Assembly: GCF_014764405.1 (NCBI RefSeq)
Contig: NZ_CP061725.1
Location: 3,410,001 to 3,474,000 of the forward strand
Direction: 5' to 3'
Source of the DNA: Micromonospora craniellae
GTDB taxonomy: Bacteria; Actinomycetota; Actinomycetes; Mycobacteriales; Micromonosporaceae
Length of the DNA stretch: 64,000 nt
Numbering within the stretch: position 1 is the first letter of the stretch; each line of letters starts with the position of its first letter. Positions 52,845 through 61,927 of this stretch are shown here, piece after piece. The notes under the pieces are model-generated. The model ran no database searches. It saw only the letters and a program-made list of their open reading frames with translations, and was not told where the DNA came from. The position numbers were made by a program, and so were the translations under genes.

Positions 52845-53240
52845 GTGATCAGGTGTGCCAGGAGACGGCGGACCTCGCCCAGGGTGAGAGAAATGAGGCC
52901 GTCATCGGATTCGGTGCCCCCTTTTTGGCGTGGGCGGCGGTGACGGCGAGGTAGGCGTGGGCGCACAGAACGAGAGTTATGTGCCGGTACCAGGCGTCGT
53001 ACCGACGCACCTGGTAGTGATCCAGACCAACCTCGGTCTTGGCGACGGTGGGTCGGCGGACGTAGTCGGCCGGCGAGTGCTCCAGGATGGCGTCGATCAC
53101 CTGGGGATGTGCGTGTCTGCCGGTCACCTTCACCTCTTGGCTGGGGAGCGTAGCGACTATCCGCACCATCGGCAGGTCCCGACACCGGCCGCCCCGCTCG
53201 CTGTTGCTCCTCGTAGCGAGCGATCCGCGGCATGTCAGTA
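52845..53240 (-). pseudogene. IS701-like transposase, C-terminal remnant
   Basis: Leftward reading shows TVAKTEVGLDHYQVRRYDAWYRHITLVLCAHAYLAVTAAHAKKG and, in a second frame, ESDDGLISLTLGEVRRLLAHLI. This matches the C-terminal end of IS701-type transposases (WYRHITL, LTxxEVRRLLAHL). A frameshift near 52920 separates the two parts, and the 5' part is missing. It marks where the nucleotidyltransferase gene is truncated. Confidence 0.6.
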
Positions 53241-53327
53241 CACGTCTGAACCTGGAAGAACCGCCAGCGATCGGACTCCCGGTCAGACGGGCGATCAACT
53301 GAGACGTAAGTGCAAGTGCATGGACGG

Positions 53328-54302
53328 CTAGGGCTTGCGGATCGGCTGTATGGAGCCGTCGTCGTGCCGTATCAGGGCGAGATGGCCGCCGTATTCCGCG
53401 GCGAAGGTCTCGTGCTGATCGCCAAGATCGAGTGTCTCGCCGGCTGGCGTCGGTTCGCCCATGGCAGCGGTGACGGCCGTGAGCACCCACAGCACATCCT
53501 CACGCATGCCGTCCATCACCTTGGCGAGGCTTCGGTTTTCCGGCGGCGTGTCGCTGATCTGCAGTGACGGCAGGTGCGCAAAGGTGGGTCGCAGGTCGAT
53601 CGGCACCCCCTCTGCCGGGCGCTTTATCCTGAGTCGGGCCACCACCGCACCATCCTGCACCGCGCCCTCGTGTCGCCATTCCTCCACGACGGTTAGCGGA
53701 ACAGACGCCTCGACCAGAACCGGCGCGATGTCGAAGGCGGTCCGTCCAACAACGTGCACCGTTCGATGCTTGTCGACGTTGCACAGCCAGCGCAGCACTT
53801 CCAGCGGTGTGGTGTGCGCCTGCGCCCCGGCGTGGAATGGCTGCACTGCCTCCACTACCTCCCACACCTTCGGCGCGACCAACGACTCAAGCTCCGTCGT
53901 GGGCTGCTGGAACTTGGCAGCCATGCTGGTGATGGGAAACTGCACCCGCTGCGGTTTCGCCGGTGGCCCGGAGTGGGCGACTACGGCGCTCCACAGCACG
54001 TGATCCAGCGCGGCCCGCAGGTTGGTCAGCACGTCACCGACGATCACGCTCCACTGCTCCGGGTAAGGCTGCTTGACGTGCAGCCGCCAGTGCATCCGCA
54101 CCAGCGGGTCGGTGTGGTCGCGTGCGTTGTCGGTCCGCACGTACTCGTACGAGTCCACCTCGACGAACTCGCGCATCCGCCGAGCCAGGAGCCGTTGGTG
54201 TTCGACGGCCCGTGCCCACTTGATCCACGCTGACCGCACCACGTCGCCACCATACCGGCCACCACCAGCGTTTCCCGTGTCACCGTCTTTCCCGCCGAGC
54301 AA
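53328..54302 (-). CDS. Hypothetical protein (324 aa)
   Basis: A soluble protein of 324 residues (or about 303 from GTG 54239, VRSAWIKWARAVEHQRLLA). Recognisable segments: MREFVEVDSYEYVRTDN, WSVIVGDVLTNLRAALDHVLWSAV, PLEVLRWLCNVDKHRTVHVV and a C-terminal strand-rich part. The LRAALDHVLW...NVDKHR pattern recurs in uncharacterised actinobacterial proteins. Function unknown. It is divergent from the 54369 gene with a 66-bp gap. Confidence 0.65.
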   Translation of the reverse strand: MLGGKDGDTGNAGGGRYGGDVVRSAWIKWARAVEHQRLLARRMREFVEVDSYEYVRTDNARDHTDPLVRMHWRLHVKQPYPEQWSVIVGDVLTNLRAALDHVLWSAVVAHSGPPAKPQRVQFPITSMAAKFQQPTTELESLVAPKVWEVVEAVQPFHAGAQAHTTPLEVLRWLCNVDKHRTVHVVGRTAFDIAPVLVEASVPLTVVEEWRHEGAVQDGAVVARLRIKRPAEGVPIDLRPTFAHLPSLQISDTPPENRSLAKVMDGMREDVLWVLTAVTAAMGEPTPAGETLDLGDQHETFAAEYGGHLALIRHDDGSIQPIRKP

Positions 54303-54368
54303 TCTGCGTCTTCACCGCCGCCCTAGACGACGGCTGCGGCCGGATGCCGTCGGGCATGATGGCTGGCC

Positions 54369-55064
54369 ATGGACAGCTATCCGGAGGATACCGACCGGCG
54401 ACAGGGCCTCACCAAGGTCGTCGAGATGGGGATCGCCGCTGTGCCAGGCGTCGGCGGCCCCTTGCAGATCGCGTTCCAGGAGGTGGCCGGCCGACGTCTT
54501 ACCGAGCGGCGGACGCGGTGGCTGAACGATCTGGCGGAGAAGGTGCACCGCCTCGAGGATCAGATCGGGGACCTCGATCATCTCCTCGACCAAGACACGT
54601 TCATGGACGCCCTGACCACGGCATCGCAAATAGCAGACCGGACGTCGCGCGCAGGGAAACTGGAGCTTCTGCGCAACGCGGTGGTGAACTCCGTTCTGCC
54701 GGACGCGCCGGATGACGACACTCAACAGTTGTTCTTCGACATGCTCGACCGGTTCACGCCCACCCATGTGCGGCTGCTTAAGCTGCTCTCCGACCCGCCC
54801 GGATGGTTCAAGCAGCACAACATCACCAAGCCGAACGTGATGATGGGCGGCAAGTCAGTGATCATCGAGTCCGGAATGCCCGAGCTGACCAGCCGGAAGG
54901 ACCTCATCGACCGGTACGCGTCAGCGCTGAGCGGCGCCGGCCTGATCGCGCAGTCGTTTAGCGGCATGATGTCCGAGGCCGGCCTGTGGGCGGCAGCTAC
55001 GACACCGCTGGCTGCCGACTTCCTGGCGTTCGTCGCAGACCCGGAGAGCGACGTTACCACCTAA
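54369..55064 (+). CDS. Hypothetical protein (231 aa), Abi-like architecture
   Basis: ATG 54369 gives 231 residues: GIAAVPGVGGPLQIAFQEVAG then a charged helix (RRTRWLNDLAEKVHRLEDQI), DTFMDALTTASQIADRTSRAGKLELLRNAVVNSV, FFDMLDRFTPTHVRLLKLLSDP and a C-terminal LIDRYASALSGAGLIAQ segment. The Gly-rich hydrophobic start followed by helical domains resembles DUF4393/Abi-alpha-like proteins in layout only. Function not assigned. Confidence 0.65.
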   Translation: MDSYPEDTDRRQGLTKVVEMGIAAVPGVGGPLQIAFQEVAGRRLTERRTRWLNDLAEKVHRLEDQIGDLDHLLDQDTFMDALTTASQIADRTSRAGKLELLRNAVVNSVLPDAPDDDTQQLFFDMLDRFTPTHVRLLKLLSDPPGWFKQHNITKPNVMMGGKSVIIESGMPELTSRKDLIDRYASALSGAGLIAQSFSGMMSEAGLWAAATTPLAADFLAFVADPESDVTT

Positions 55065-56127
55065 CAAAACATCAACTGTGATCGGCAGTGCCGAGTCGCC
55101 GTGGCCGGCTCGACCCGCTTGTCGATTGCGATCCGCTGCCGGGTGGCATAAAAGGGCGCTTGATCTTGGCTCCGGCCCGGAAGGTCGACTCGCCGCCAGA
55201 GTGACGCGCGCGTCGGCCTCTCCAGGTCGGACGGCCGGGGTCATGGCCGTCCGGGAACTTCGTCGCCATGTCGTGCCGGGTTCGGCGACAATGCTCGCCG
55301 GCAGGCGAGACGACGAATGGTCAGGGGTGCTGCTGGAGTGGGTCGACGGTTGGGCGGACGCAAGTGGCCGGTGCTGGTCAGCACGGTCCAACTCGGATGC
55401 CAGCAGTACCGAGTCGTGCGGCCTGCGAAGAGGCCGAGGTTCGCCGGTCTCTACGAGGGCCGTCTCGGAGCCCAGTTCTGCCTCGACGAGGAAACAGCGG
55501 TGATATTCGCCCAGGCGTGGGGCTTGGCTGCCCCGTCGCCACCGTCTACCTCCCCCTGCGCCGCGCGAAACTTCCCGACCATCACGGTTGGGGGGCCCGC
55601 TCGACCTGGTGCTGTTGCACCACCGTCTCGCAATCCGCCGTCACGGTGGAAGCAGGAGGTCCGTTCCCGGTTGAGGACCGGCAGGCCTCACACCATCGTC
55701 CTACCCAGTCGCGCGTGGCCGTCGCGGTCGATCGCCGACTACCGACCACCGACCACCGACCACCGACGAACCTGGCATCAGGAGTTTTGCGATCATCTTC
55801 GGTGGGACATAGCCGCCGACACGTTGGTGCTCACCGGCAGCCGCGAGGCGTTCGAGTTGGAAGCCGACCAGGTCCGCGCCTTGGCCGAGGAGTGTCCGGC
55901 TCATCGTGCCCGCACGCCGGGCACGCACTGCTGCGCCGAGATCGGCATGGGCAGGTCCCGGCACCACCCTGACCAACGCCGGCCGTACGCCGAACTGCAC
56001 GCCGAATATTCGCAGTAATGCCCGACCCGGATGGAGGCAGTCGGGGCAGACGACGTCGAGCCCTTCGCGGCAGATGCAGACGCCGTGCTGTCAAGGTTTG
56101 CCGTAGCCGGGGAGACCCGTCACGCTG
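55065..56127. other. Decayed coding sequence, about 1 kb
   Basis: Short protein-like segments appear in changing frames on the plus strand. Near 55245: MAVRELRRHVVPGSATMLAG. Near 55520: VATVYLPLRRAKLPDHHGW, with a shifted GGPLDLVLLHHRLAIRRH after it. Near 55800: LRWDIAADTLVLTGSREAFE then LEADQVRALAEECP. None has a complete frame. An ACCGACC-type short repeat lies near 55740. This looks like several decayed genes. Confidence 0.5.
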
Positions 56128-56397
56128 TTGGCGTGGGTCACCGATTCGACCTTGACTCCGCCGTTGAACAACTCCTCGGCACTGTGTATCGGCCTGGGCT
56201 TCTGCCTACCACCAGACGAGATCCGCCAGCTGTGCGAATCGCCTCCGAAGACTGTGGACAGCTTCACCGATGCGGTCTTCGACGTTGAAGGCATGGGCGA
56301 CATGAACTACACCGATCTCCGCCGTCAGGTACGTGAAGTCGTCGCACGGCATATGAACCGCTGGATCGCGGACCGCGAGCAGGACGCCAGCCAGTAG
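56128..56397 (+). CDS. Hypothetical protein, possibly a C-terminal fragment
   Basis: The frame holds IGLGFCLPPDEIRQLCESPPK, DSFTDAVFDVEGMGDMNYTDL and RRQVREVVARHMNRWIADRE, clearly protein-like and ending in an amphipathic helix. There is no good start; TTG 56128 is nominal, and a stop at 56104 limits upstream extension. It may be the 3' end of a longer gene whose 5' part has decayed. Confidence 0.45.
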   Translation: MAWVTDSTLTPPLNNSSALCIGLGFCLPPDEIRQLCESPPKTVDSFTDAVFDVEGMGDMNYTDLRRQVREVVARHMNRWIADREQDASQ

Positions 56398-56536
56398 ATC
56401 TTGTTCGCGTCTACGTTCACCCTCCACGAGACCAGCGCTCCCAGACAGCCGGCAACCGTCTGACGGCGGCATGTCAGTGCGTTCAGCCGAGGGTGGGTCG
56501 CCCCTCGGCGATTTGTTCTTCCACCGGCCGACCGGA

Positions 56537-56762
56537 TCAGGCCAGCCATGGATCCGCGCCGGACTTGGGCACGACGACAGGTCCGTTGCCTACCAACGAA
56601 TCGTGTATGTCGCCTGACTCGATGAAGGCGCGGGACTGGTAGCCCACGGACCATGCGGTCTCGTGCTCCCACGCACCGATGATCACCCATTCACCGGCGC
56701 GAACCTTCAACGCGGTCAGCGAGGAAGGCAAATGCGACCTCGCGAGCCTCTTCATCGGTCAT
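56537..56762 (-). pseudogene. Immunity protein 35-type gene, frameshifted
   Basis: ATG 56762 opens MTDEEAREVAFAFLADRVEGS. After a frameshift near 56700 it continues as GEWVIIGAWEHETAWSVGYQS, AFIESGDIHDSLVGNGPVVVP, like the Imm35/YrhB family (WVVFYQSRAYLE..GD...L.GN.P). Imm35 proteins neutralise polymorphic toxins. No toxin gene is beside it. Confidence 0.6.
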
Positions 56763-56772
56763 GCTCGTATCC

Positions 56773-57360
56773 CTAATAAGCCTTGATTGGCGCGGCCGAC
56801 CTGGCGGCCTGCTCAATCTTCGCGCAGTAGGCTGCACGGGCTTCCTCGTCGATTGGCTGCTCGTGTTCGGCGCGCAACCCGGTCCGGCCGTCGAGGCCCT
56901 CGCGCAGGATATCGGCGTGCCCGGCATGCCGGATGGACTCGCCGAGGACATGGACCATGATGGCGAACAGGTTCGTGTCGGCATACGGCTTCGGCCACCA
57001 CGGCACGTGACCGGGGGCGTCGAGGGGAAGCTCGTTGATCGTCGCATCCGAGTGTTCCCACGTACGCCGGTAGAACCCGATGATCTGATCGCGGGTTTCG
57101 TCCTCAGTCGCCCACAGATCGCTGCCCTTGGAGTCCTGCCACCGGGGCAGCGGTTCCGGGGAAGGGCGGTCGAAGACCTCGCCGAAGTACCTGGCCTCGA
57201 CGGTGGCCACATGCTTGACCAGGCCGATGAGGTTGGTCCCGGTCGCTGTCAAAGGTCGGCGGGCGTCGTACTCGGACAAGCCGTCGAGTTTCCAGAGCAG
57301 CGCCTTGCGGTCCCGCCGCAGTCTCCCGTGCAGGTTGTCTTTCGCGAATTCGTCGATCAT
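56773..57360 (-). CDS. DinB-family protein (DUF664 type)
   Basis: A 195-residue four-helix protein from ATG 57360 (MIDEFAKDNLHGRLRRDRKA). Family segments are LLWKLDGLSEYDARRPLTATGTNL, GLVKHVATVEARYFG and MVHVLGESIRHAGHADILREGLDG. The His residues of KHVATVE, the VHVLGE and RHAGHAD motifs form the usual metal site. Such proteins are mycothiol-dependent enzymes or of unknown function. It lies 10 bp before the Imm35 remnant. Confidence 0.88.
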   Translation of the reverse strand: MIDEFAKDNLHGRLRRDRKALLWKLDGLSEYDARRPLTATGTNLIGLVKHVATVEARYFGEVFDRPSPEPLPRWQDSKGSDLWATEDETRDQIIGFYRRTWEHSDATINELPLDAPGHVPWWPKPYADTNLFAIMVHVLGESIRHAGHADILREGLDGRTGLRAEHEQPIDEEARAAYCAKIEQAARSAAPIKAY

Positions 57361-57484
57361 GCGGCATGAGCCTGCCATGGGCTACTCGTGGTCTAAAGCG
57401 GCGCTCACATGGCAGCGCTTAGCCACACTAGCGACCGAACTCAACACTGCGTCTTCCTCGGCGCGGACGCCGCACGCTTGCAAC

Positions 57485-58726
57485 CTACAACCAGTAGTGC
57501 TTGGCGGTGTAACCGGGCTCCGACCATCCCGCGTTGCTTGGATGGCTCTGCCAGTGACCTCGCAGGGCGACCAAGCTCGCCGTCACATCTTTGAGCAGCT
57601 CAGCCTGCTTCCTGACGAACGTCTTGTCGGTGACGTTCGACCGCAACGTGTGCGCTGGCCTTTGCCGGGCGGATCGCACGTCTCTGATCGGTTTGAGAAT
57701 CTCGCGTCGATTGGCCTGCGTGACGGCAGTGTTCTCCAAGAGGCGTTCGAGGCGCGACAGCGTGCCAAGGTTCTGCCCGTTATTGTCCTGCTTCGGGATG
57801 CCTGCCCTGTCGAGGGCCTCGTGCCGTAGGTTCTCTGAGAGCAGCTTGTCGAGTAGGTGGATGAAGGCGTCGTACTCCTGCTGCGACGGGCGCAGGATCC
57901 AGCCGAACTCGCGGGGGCGCTCGGTCGTCCGCATCAGATCGACGCCGAATATGCTGTTGTGGAACCCATTCCACGTCCGCAGCTCGAACAGCAGGCGCTC
58001 GAAGGGGCCCAGACCGTCCGGCCATGCGCCGTGCGCCTGCGCGTTCCACCACACAGGATGCGGCTCCAGGCCATCAACTTTCGACACCTCGTAGGTGCGC
58101 CACCTCTGCTGGTGCGTTGGCGTCAGATCCCCCAGGTCGCAGAGGAAGGCGCACACCCGCCGGATGATCGGGGCGTTCGCGTCCTCGGGGTCAAACTTCG
58201 ACAGGTCATAGGCGAAGCCGACGTGCGAGATCGAGGTCTTGTCCTCCTCGTGCTCCTCGGCGTCCTCATACGTGGCGTCGGTGACCGAGATTCGTACGCC
58301 AAAGTCGGTTAGGTCGAAGTGGTAGCGCGGGTCGTTGCGGTAGGGCTCTAGGACATCGAACCGGAAGTAGGCGGCTTCCAGACGGCCACCGCCTTCGGCC
58401 TGCCTGCGCCGGTAGGGCTGATCCCGGTAGAGGTCGGCCGGTAGGCGATCGGCGAGCGCGGCCGCCGTCGGGTAGAGGCACACCACCCTCCCCTTGTCAC
58501 CGGACTCGGCGATGTCGAGAAGCTGCTCCTCCCGAGTGCGGCGACTCGACCACCGGCGAATGTGAGGGTTCATCGAATCGGCGTCGCTGATCACCTCGAT
58601 CAAGCCGGCAGTGACCAGCTCAGAGGCCTCGTCACGAACCTCCTTGGTGGCGTCGCGCAACGGCAGACCGTTGAAGTCGGTCGGCTCCAGGTAGAACTCG
58701 ACAACGTCCTCAAGCAGCGACTTCAC
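57485..58726 (-). CDS. Hypothetical protein (413 aa)
   Basis: A full-length 413-residue acidic soluble protein. Segments: VEFYLEPTDFNGLPLRDATKEV, SMNPHIRRWSSRRTREEQLL, VCLYPTAAALADRLPADLYRD, a KTSISHVGFAYDLSKFDP region, LFELRTWNGFHNSIFGVDLMR and a basic helical C-terminus ending TAKHYWL. I do not recognise a domain. The frame is uninterrupted with good codon bias, so it is a real gene. Monocistronic and divergent from the GNAT gene. Confidence 0.7.
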   Translation of the reverse strand: MKSLLEDVVEFYLEPTDFNGLPLRDATKEVRDEASELVTAGLIEVISDADSMNPHIRRWSSRRTREEQLLDIAESGDKGRVVCLYPTAAALADRLPADLYRDQPYRRRQAEGGGRLEAAYFRFDVLEPYRNDPRYHFDLTDFGVRISVTDATYEDAEEHEEDKTSISHVGFAYDLSKFDPEDANAPIIRRVCAFLCDLGDLTPTHQQRWRTYEVSKVDGLEPHPVWWNAQAHGAWPDGLGPFERLLFELRTWNGFHNSIFGVDLMRTTERPREFGWILRPSQQEYDAFIHLLDKLLSENLRHEALDRAGIPKQDNNGQNLGTLSRLERLLENTAVTQANRREILKPIRDVRSARQRPAHTLRSNVTDKTFVRKQAELLKDVTASLVALRGHWQSHPSNAGWSEPGYTAKHYWL

Positions 58727-58805
58727 GCGAGAGACACTAGCAACTCCCCGGCGTGGCAGCTCCCTACCTGAGCGTCGGCAGCTCTTCCTGAGGCAGAATC
58801 ACCAT

Positions 58806-59270
58806 ATGCGCCTCACCCTGGTCGAACTCGACCGCCCAGTGGGCGAGCGGTTCTGGTTTCCGTTCACGTACGAGGAAGCAGGCCTCGGATTCAACAACCT
58901 ATGGTGGTACGGCAGCCCCGTCTATCCCCATTCCAAGAGCGTCTTTCTGCGAGTTGTAGAGAACAACAACGAGGTCGCGCGGGTTCACCTGGACAACGAG
59001 GTCGAGATCGATCACTATGCCGACGTTCCGCCACTGGGAGCCACCGCACTCGAGATTCAGTTCATTGAGGTGCACGACGATCACCGCGGCTGCGGCATCG
59101 GCCGCGCTGTCATCGGCCTCCTTCACAACCGCTACCCAGACCGTCGGCTCGTGGCCTTCTCCGAGGGCGCCGACGGCTTCTGGTCATCTCTCGGTTGGCG
59201 TCGCCACCTTCACGCCGATCCCGAGGAGGCGTCGTTCTTCCGACCGCTCTTCATCCAGCCACGGGCGTAA
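58806..59270 (+). CDS. GNAT-family N-acetyltransferase (2)
   Basis: A 154-residue protein. The acetyl-CoA motif is ALEIQFIEVHDDHRGCGIGRAVIGLLHNRY followed by VAFSEGADGFWSSLGWRRH. The N-terminal part (VGERFWFPFTYEEAGLGFNNLWW) is unusual for the family and probably forms the acceptor site. Substrate unknown. Confidence 0.82.
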   Translation: MRLTLVELDRPVGERFWFPFTYEEAGLGFNNLWWYGSPVYPHSKSVFLRVVENNNEVARVHLDNEVEIDHYADVPPLGATALEIQFIEVHDDHRGCGIGRAVIGLLHNRYPDRRLVAFSEGADGFWSSLGWRRHLHADPEEASFFRPLFIQPRA

Positions 59271-59409
59271 CGCAGTCCCGCCGCGCTGACGAGATTCTCA
59301 AGACCTACCGGGCCTCATCGGCTTGTGATGAGCCGGGCGGGGAGGTGCCGCTTCGCTGCCGAAGGCGCGCTCATCGGCCAGATCCGGACGCCCCCGGCAT
59401 ACCCCGTTC

Positions 59410-59590
59410 GAGGACACCGGCACCACCCTTCGGGGCCTACGCGATACAGGCAAACTCACCCGGGGACTACGCGTGGTCATCGTGGAACACCTGATCTTCC
59501 ACTCGAACCAAATCGGGGTACCTGCCGCAGCCCAAGCCACCTCGCGCAAGCAGCCACGGAAGCCATCTTCGGCCACGCCGACGTGTGCCT
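59410..59590 (+). pseudogene. Thiopeptide-type bacteriocin biosynthesis protein, C-terminal remnant
   Basis: The plus frame reads TTLRGLRDTGKLTRGLRVVI, EHLIFHSNQIGVPAAAQAT and then, after a one-base shift near 59540, QAATEAIFGHADV. This is the ending of the SpaB_C/thiopeptide-type dehydratase-associated proteins (LRxLRDxGxLTRGLRxVIxxHxxFHxNRxGxxxxxQAxLAxAA). Nothing upstream of about 59410 belongs to it. Confidence 0.5.
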
Positions 59591-59688
59591 ACCTCGCAGC
59601 CGTGGTACCGGACCACAGCCGAATCCGCCGATATCGTCAGATGACGTCGAATCGGGGGACTGCCCCGGGCTCGATGTGTCTCGAAGGG

Positions 59689-60390
59689 CTATCTGAGCAG
59701 CGCGAGACTCGCCGCGAAAGACCTGGTCAGGCTCTCCAGGACTGCCTTTCCCTTGCCGGCCGTAGCAGCGGATGGTTTGCCGATGACTCCGGTGTCGGTG
59801 TAGCCGCGCATCCCGAGTACGAGCAGATCCGGGCGGTCCGCGAGGTGGTCGGCGGTCTGGTATCCGGGCCGGACGAGTTCGGGGCAGAGGTGCAGTAGCA
59901 GAGAGGTTTCGATCTCCCCGGCGTGCATGTCGTCATGACTTGTGCTGCTCAGCCCGGCGTGCTGGCGGGCGGTCTCCCAGTCCTGCCGCCTCGGGTACAG
60001 GGCCATGCGGCGTCCGGCGACGTTCGCCTCCTGCACGACGTTGGACAGCACGTAGTTCCCGCCGTGACCGTTGACCACGACCAAGCGGTCGACGCCAGCC
60101 CGGCTCAGTGACTCCGCGACATCAGTGATGATGCGGGTCAGGGTGGACGAGCGGATACTCACCGAGCCGGGCCATCCCGCGTGCTCCTGCGAGCAACTGA
60201 TCGTCACCGGGGGCAGCAGCAACAACTCGTACGCGGTTGCGGCAGCTTGTGCGATCGCGCAGGCCACGATGGTGTCCGTCATCAGTGGAAGGTGGTCGCC
60301 GTGCTGCTCGAAACTGCCCACCGGCAGTACGGCGACATCCGCAGCCCGGTTCGCCTCGTCCGTGGTCGTCGCTCCAGAGATCAAGCCCAT
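59689..60390 (-). CDS. Creatininase-family amidohydrolase
   Basis: A 233-residue metal-dependent amidase. Metal ligands and signature: LPVGSFEQHGDHLPLMTDT, VVVNGHGGN, HDDMHAGEIETSLLLHL. This family includes creatininase, MftE of mycofactocin maturation and FAPy hydrolases. The start is ATG 60390, 2 bp after the stop of the HTH-TPR regulator, so the two form an operon. No mycofactocin genes are nearby; the neighbouring thiopeptide-type remnant hints at a former peptide-product cluster. Confidence 0.88.
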   Translation of the reverse strand: MGLISGATTTDEANRAADVAVLPVGSFEQHGDHLPLMTDTIVACAIAQAAATAYELLLLPPVTISCSQEHAGWPGSVSIRSSTLTRIITDVAESLSRAGVDRLVVVNGHGGNYVLSNVVQEANVAGRRMALYPRRQDWETARQHAGLSSTSHDDMHAGEIETSLLLHLCPELVRPGYQTADHLADRPDLLVLGMRGYTDTGVIGKPSAATAGKGKAVLESLTRSFAASLALLR

Positions 60391-60392
60391 GA

Positions 60393-61739
60393 TCAGAGTT
60401 TGACCGTGGACTCGACGAGGGAGAAGGCATTACGGAACTCAGTCACGTCGGCAGATGTCGTCGTGCCTGCGAGTCGGAGATGCACCTGGCGCAGCGAACG
60501 CATCGCCCTCGCAGAAGCCGTCGCGGCGGCGAGGGTCAAGGCCCGGCTACCCTCGGCGCCCGCCTCGGCAAGACGGTTCGTCGCGACGTAGGACAGGGCG
60601 AGCCAGCCTCGTGTGAGCGCTTCGTCCTGCCGGTAGTCGACAGGCCAACCGTTCAGGACGTCCTCAAGAACATCAACCGCGGCCCGAGCCTGACCGAGGC
60701 GTAGCAGGCAGTAGCCCTCATGCGCTCGAAGATAGGCGTCGGTGCAGTGGCGGCCGATGGTGTCCGCGTCGTCTGCGACGTCACCTGTCGCCCGGTCGAC
60801 GAGTTCTCGTGCGGCCGTGATCGCGGTGAGCGATCGGGGTCGGTCGCCGCGCAGAGCGTGTCCCTGGGCTTGGCGAATCAGGCACAGGGCACGGTCGCGG
60901 TCGGTGAGCGGCACGATGGTCTCGGCGGTGCGGGCAAGTCCTGTGGCCGAGGTGCCCTCAGATCGGTCCACGGCTTGCTGCGCTTGGCGCATGAAAATGT
61001 AGGCGGCCATCCGCTTGTCGCCCGCTCGGTTCGCCAGGGTGAGCGCGTGGTCGAGCCAGTGCGTCGCTGCGCCGACATCTCCGAGGCTGTCGGCAGTCCA
61101 CGACGCGAACTCCGCCCATCGTGCCTCCACCGCCAGCAAACGCGGCTTGAGATCGTCTGGGGCCACATGTCGGTAATGACGGACGATCGGCAACTCCCGG
61201 CAGACAACACCATAGACCTGCCGTGAGCCGAAAGCATTGTGGGAGACCGCAAGGAGCTGGAGCATCTCGTTCCAGTGCAACGCCAACGCCGGATCAACCG
61301 TCACCGAGGCTAACCGCTGGCCGGGCATCGGGGCAGCCGGCAGGTCGGTCGACCACGCCTTCTCCGTAGGGTCGCTCGACGCCGTTTGGCCCGTCGCGGC
61401 ACCGACGCCGCCCGGCGACTGTGGCAGATCATCGTCGGTCTCACCCCACCGCGCGTGCTGCCTCGCCCGGCGCCTCTCCTGATCGAATTGCAGCCTGAGG
61501 CTCTGGTACTCGTCGTAGGTGGCGAGGAGTTGCCCATCGGTGTCCAGCAACCTTTCGCAGCGCTGCCAGAAGACCCGGTCAGCGACCTGGTGACCCCGCT
61601 CGACACCAGCGACGGTGCTGCGGGTGCTGTACACCCGAGCGGCGAGGTCAGCCTGCGTCAGACCACGCGACCTGCGCCGGAGCGCGAGCTTCGCACCCAG
61701 CGCACGCTTGGCGTCCTGGACCTGCTGTGGCTCGATCAC
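60393..61739 (-). CDS. HTH-TPR transcriptional regulator (3)
   Basis: A 448-residue regulator from GTG 61739 (VIEPQQVQDAKRALGAKLAL). The HTH has LRRRSRGLTQADLAARVYSTRSTVAGVERGHQVADRVFW, clearly paralogous to the regulator at 35812 (identical layout, shared RSTVA.VERG.QV.DR.FW). The C-terminal 300 residues are TPR helices (ARTAETIVPLTDRDRALCLIRQAQGHAL). It is co-transcribed with the creatininase-family gene and divergent from the HTH-less TPR gene at 61928. Confidence 0.87.
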   Translation of the reverse strand: MIEPQQVQDAKRALGAKLALRRRSRGLTQADLAARVYSTRSTVAGVERGHQVADRVFWQRCERLLDTDGQLLATYDEYQSLRLQFDQERRRARQHARWGETDDDLPQSPGGVGAATGQTASSDPTEKAWSTDLPAAPMPGQRLASVTVDPALALHWNEMLQLLAVSHNAFGSRQVYGVVCRELPIVRHYRHVAPDDLKPRLLAVEARWAEFASWTADSLGDVGAATHWLDHALTLANRAGDKRMAAYIFMRQAQQAVDRSEGTSATGLARTAETIVPLTDRDRALCLIRQAQGHALRGDRPRSLTAITAARELVDRATGDVADDADTIGRHCTDAYLRAHEGYCLLRLGQARAAVDVLEDVLNGWPVDYRQDEALTRGWLALSYVATNRLAEAGAEGSRALTLAAATASARAMRSLRQVHLRLAGTTTSADVTEFRNAFSLVESTVKL

Positions 61740-61927
61740 GAAAGTCCCGACTCTCGACGGCCTCACGGGAAAGGACAGAATAGCTGTTCGGCGCAGTGCG
61801 AAGCCGCCGCAACGACCAGACGTCTGGGGGTGTGACCGCCCCGCGTTCACGCTCGGCGCTGCCGGCGAATCACGCGATGGTTCTAGCCTGGGACTGCAAC
61901 GGACTGTTCAGCCTCGTGGGAGGACCC

